From JAJFKB01 sp965230515 (GTDB lineage: Bacteria > Pseudomonadota > Gammaproteobacteria > Pseudomonadales > IMCC2047), in NCBI GenBank assembly GCA_965230515.1, contig OZ246007.1, positions 620,001 to 684,000 of the forward strand: a DNA stretch of 64,000 nt, written 5' to 3'. Both the position numbers and the translations under genes were made by a program. A model generated the notes under the pieces. That model worked only from the letters and a program-made list of their open reading frames with translations. It made no database searches and was not told the DNA's origin. Below, in pieces: positions 61,826-64,000 of this stretch (its first letter is position 1; the number at the start of each line of letters is the position of its first letter).

Positions 61826-64000
61826 CGCAAATGAATATTCTAACCCCCAAAGACTGGAAGATAAGGCGTAAGGTACTTACTCTTGCGATTATCCCTCTCT
61901 TTTTGGCTACCAGCCTTCTTACCGGCTATTTCACCTGGGTAAGGCAGACAGAAACTGAAGCTTTCTTTCTGCAAAAAGGTAGCAATATGGCGCAATCACT
62001 GGCTTCAGCATCCGAGCTGTACATGTTCTCGGGAGACACGCCGGCTCTTCAATCGATTGCGCAGGCTGCATTGAAAGAACAGGACACAATCGCTGTCAGT
62101 TTCTTAAACCCGAATGGGTCATTGCTTGGTCAGGCAGGTCCGCTCTCCGATAAACCATCTGGTTTTGAACCGGTGGAATTCCAGTCAGGTAACTGGATTT
62201 TTAACCATCCCATTCAATACAGTTCAATTGAGGTCGATGACTTTGCGCTCAGTGACGAACCAACAAGCGAAAACAGCCCGGAAACACAACTGCTTGGTTG
62301 GGTACGTGTCATATTCAGCGACTCAAGATTAAAACACCAGCAGCAGGTTATTCTGCTTACAGGAGCGGGCATCGCAGGCGCCGGCCTTGCGTTAGCACTT
62401 CTTATGGCAGCGAGTTTCAGTCGCAGTATAAGCCGCCCATTATCCAAATTATCTGAAACCGTTGAGTTGCTTGAATCCGGCAACCTGTCAGCACGAGCAC
62501 CCGATCTGAAAGGGAATGAGTTCAAAATCCTGGCAATCGGCCTTAACCGGATGGCCAAAAAGGTCGAACAGGCCAGCGTACAACAAAAGCAACGTATTGA
62601 AGAAGCAACAAAGAAGCTAAAAACCACTATGACAGATCTGGAGCAACGTAACCGACAGCTTGAAACAACCCGTAACGAGCTTATTCTTGCAGATCAGGCC
62701 AAAGATGAATTTTTGGCACGGATGAGTCATGAACTAAGAACGCCGATTACGTCAATCATGGGTTACAGCCGACTGATAGAAAAACTGGGGCTACATGAAC
62801 AGCAACTGGAGTTTAATCAGGTCATTCAACAGTCTTCAGATCTCCTTTTGTCGGTTATCAACGATCTGTTGAATTACTCCAAACTACGTTCCAATGCTAT
62901 CGAACTGGAACAACGCCCATTCTTTCTGGAAGAGTGTCTGGAAAACATCATCGCCATGCACGCACACAGCGCCTTTAAAAAAGGTCTGGAACTGGTATTA
63001 CTTATCGAATCGGATGTGCCAACAGAAGTTGTTGGCGACTCATTGAGGTTCAGTCAAATTGTCAACAACCTGCTCAGCAACGCTGTAAAATTTACCGAAC
63101 AGGGAGAGGTAGTACTGTTTGTTTCAGTCAGCAATGTCGAGGGGAATCAGGTTCTACTGAACATTCGGGTCAAGGACTCAGGAATCGGGCTTAAACCGGA
63201 AGATCAACAGCGCTTATTTACCGAGTTCAGCCAGGCTGACTCGAGCATTACAAGGCGTTTTGGTGGTTCTGGATTAGGCCTGGTCATTGCAAAAGAACTG
63301 GCCGAGCTGATGCAGGGTAGTCTAGTCCTGGAAAGCACCTGGCAAAAAGGTACAGAAGCTTTATGTCAGATCACTATGGCCATTGACGCCCGTTCGCAGA
63401 ATCTTCCGGCAATCCCGCAACGGGACGACAAAATTATTATTTACGACCAGCATCCCTGGGCATTGAGGGAGCTTCGTCATACCGTCCTAAAATGGACCAC
63501 CCATATCGTAACCGTGAGCAACATTTCAGAATTGCTGACAAGATTGATACATCCTGAGGCTGAATTCAGCTGCATCATTATCGGACTCAGCAAAGAAGAA
63601 ACAGACAGCCAGGAATTATCTTCACTGTTACAGCAAGTGCGTTCAGTCTGCACTACACCTCTGTTGCTTGCTGGCGCCACAGCTAGACTGACCTTGCAGG
63701 AAAACCCCTCGGAGTGGAACAAATTTCCGTCAATCGATTTCATCAGCAAACCCCATCGCAGCAAAATATTTATTGAAAAGCTCTCAGCCCTGATATTCGG
63801 TATAGCACGACAAAACCACTCCAGACTTACAGCGGAGCCTGTTGCCGGTATTGGCAAACGTCTAAACAATAAACGTGTACTGATCGCCGAAGACAATGAC
63901 TTCAACAGGCGACTAATTGCGCATTTGCTGGTCGAGGCTGGCGCAACGGTGATTGAGGCCAGTCATGGCAAAGAAGCCGTTTTAGCCGCGGAAAGCGAAC
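61822..64000 (+). CDS. Hybrid sensor histidine kinase, BarA/GacS-like, partial at the 3' end
   Basis: At least 726 residues from ATG 61822 (overlapping the upstream TGA), running off the window. Order: transmembrane helix near 20-37, periplasmic domain, second helix near 175-195 (LLTGAGIAGAGLALALLMAA), HAMP domain with RSISRPLSKLSETVELLESG, coiled coil, HisKA domain with the phospho-His in ARMSHELRTPITSIMGYSRL, ATPase domain (NNLLSNAVKFTEQG; VKDSGIGL; RRFGGSGLGL), a degenerate receiver-like domain (KIIIYDQHPWALRE) and the start of a true receiver (VLIAEDNDFNRRLIAHLL) at the edge. An Hpt domain may follow outside. Confidence 0.9.
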   Translation, partial: MTQMNILTPKDWKIRRKVLTLAIIPLFLATSLLTGYFTWVRQTETEAFFLQKGSNMAQSLASASELYMFSGDTPALQSIAQAALKEQDTIAVSFLNPNGSLLGQAGPLSDKPSGFEPVEFQSGNWIFNHPIQYSSIEVDDFALSDEPTSENSPETQLLGWVRVIFSDSRLKHQQQVILLTGAGIAGAGLALALLMAASFSRSISRPLSKLSETVELLESGNLSARAPDLKGNEFKILAIGLNRMAKKVEQASVQQKQRIEEATKKLKTTMTDLEQRNRQLETTRNELILADQAKDEFLARMSHELRTPITSIMGYSRLIEKLGLHEQQLEFNQVIQQSSDLLLSVINDLLNYSKLRSNAIELEQRPFFLEECLENIIAMHAHSAFKKGLELVLLIESDVPTEVVGDSLRFSQIVNNLLSNAVKFTEQGEVVLFVSVSNVEGNQVLLNIRVKDSGIGLKPEDQQRLFTEFSQADSSITRRFGGSGLGLVIAKELAELMQGSLVLESTWQKGTEALCQITMAIDARSQNLPAIPQRDDKIIIYDQHPWALRELRHTVLKWTTHIVTVSNISELLTRLIHPEAEFSCIIIGLSKEETDSQELSSLLQQVRSVCTTPLLLAGATARLTLQENPSEWNKFPSIDFISKPHRSKIFIEKLSALIFGIARQNHSRLTAEPVAGIGKRLNNKRVLIAEDNDFNRRLIAHLLVEAGATVIEASHGKEAVLAAESE

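Overview
The window is a chromosomal stretch of a heterotrophic gammaproteobacterium, probably marine and related to Pseudomonas, Oceanospirillales or Alteromonadales-type lineages. The evidence is the mnmA-hflD-purB order, the 530-residue isocitrate lyase with a KQCGH signature, the divergent ppsA/ppsR pair beside a Pseudomonas-like rraA, the acnD/prpF form of the methylcitrate pathway, an lpxD gene, and a BarA/GacS-type hybrid kinase. I found no rRNA, tRNA, CRISPR array or prophage. Species-level placement is not possible from the sequence alone.

Layout. 0-2.3 kb: iorA and a truncated iorB (two-subunit indolepyruvate:ferredoxin oxidoreductase), minus strand. 2.5-18.4 kb: mostly core genes (an FMN-barrel protein, mnmA, hflD, purB, a LysR regulator divergent from aceA, ygiQ, ppiC, rraA, ppsA, ppsR). 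18.4-23.3 kb: an Lrp-type regulator divergent from a fused 1166-residue indolepyruvate oxidoreductase, followed by a PaaY/gamma-carbonic-anhydrase-like gene; this looks like a module turning aromatic amino acids into aryl-acetyl-CoA. 23.7-30.7 kb: an accessory patch with a WaaP/Kdo-kinase-like gene, a fusion of a glycosidase-like barrel and a kinase, a cupin, a one-helix membrane protein, a DUF3800-type protein, REP-like repeats and an intact-looking IS4-family element (29237-30654).

31.0-37.9 kb: a tightly coupled four-gene operon, mutS-mutE-mutL-AMP-ligase (coenzyme-B12 glutamate mutase plus a stand-alone adenylating enzyme). It is divergent from a diverged second RraA homologue and followed further on by an aromatic aminotransferase. 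No methylaspartate ammonia-lyase is present, so this is not the classical glutamate fermentation set; the arrangement recalls 3-methylaspartate-activating pathways of natural-product biosynthesis, but without a carrier protein here. I consider it the best candidate for an undescribed system. 38.2-41.0 kb: a delta-type carbonic anhydrase-like exported protein and a large exported protein of unknown function.

41.3-48.2 kb: the propionate (2-methylcitrate) operon gntR-prpB-prpC-acnD-prpF, with two perfect 12-bp palindromes in front of gntR that are the obvious operator. 48.3-55.0 kb: a broken nrtS-like gene, an unannotated 22-codon membrane peptide gene with its own ribosome binding site and terminator, then uspA, a DUF6316-like gene, lpxD, a GGDEF cyclase, two DJ-1/PfpI-type paralogues (one with an AraC domain) and an SRPBCC protein. 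55.4-59.1 kb: an AraC regulator, a DMSO-reductase-family molybdo/tungsto-enzyme and its four-cluster ferredoxin subunit, with no Tat signal and no membrane anchor. 59.1-64 kb: an ArsR regulator of the SqrR/YgaV type, a small exported protein, and a response regulator / periplasmic binding protein / hybrid kinase set that runs off the end.

Metabolic theme: glyoxylate shunt (aceA), gluconeogenesis (ppsA/ppsR), propionyl-CoA oxidation (prp) and aromatic amino-acid breakdown (ior, paaY-like, aminotransferase) lie close together, as expected for an organism living on amino acids, acetate and fatty acids.
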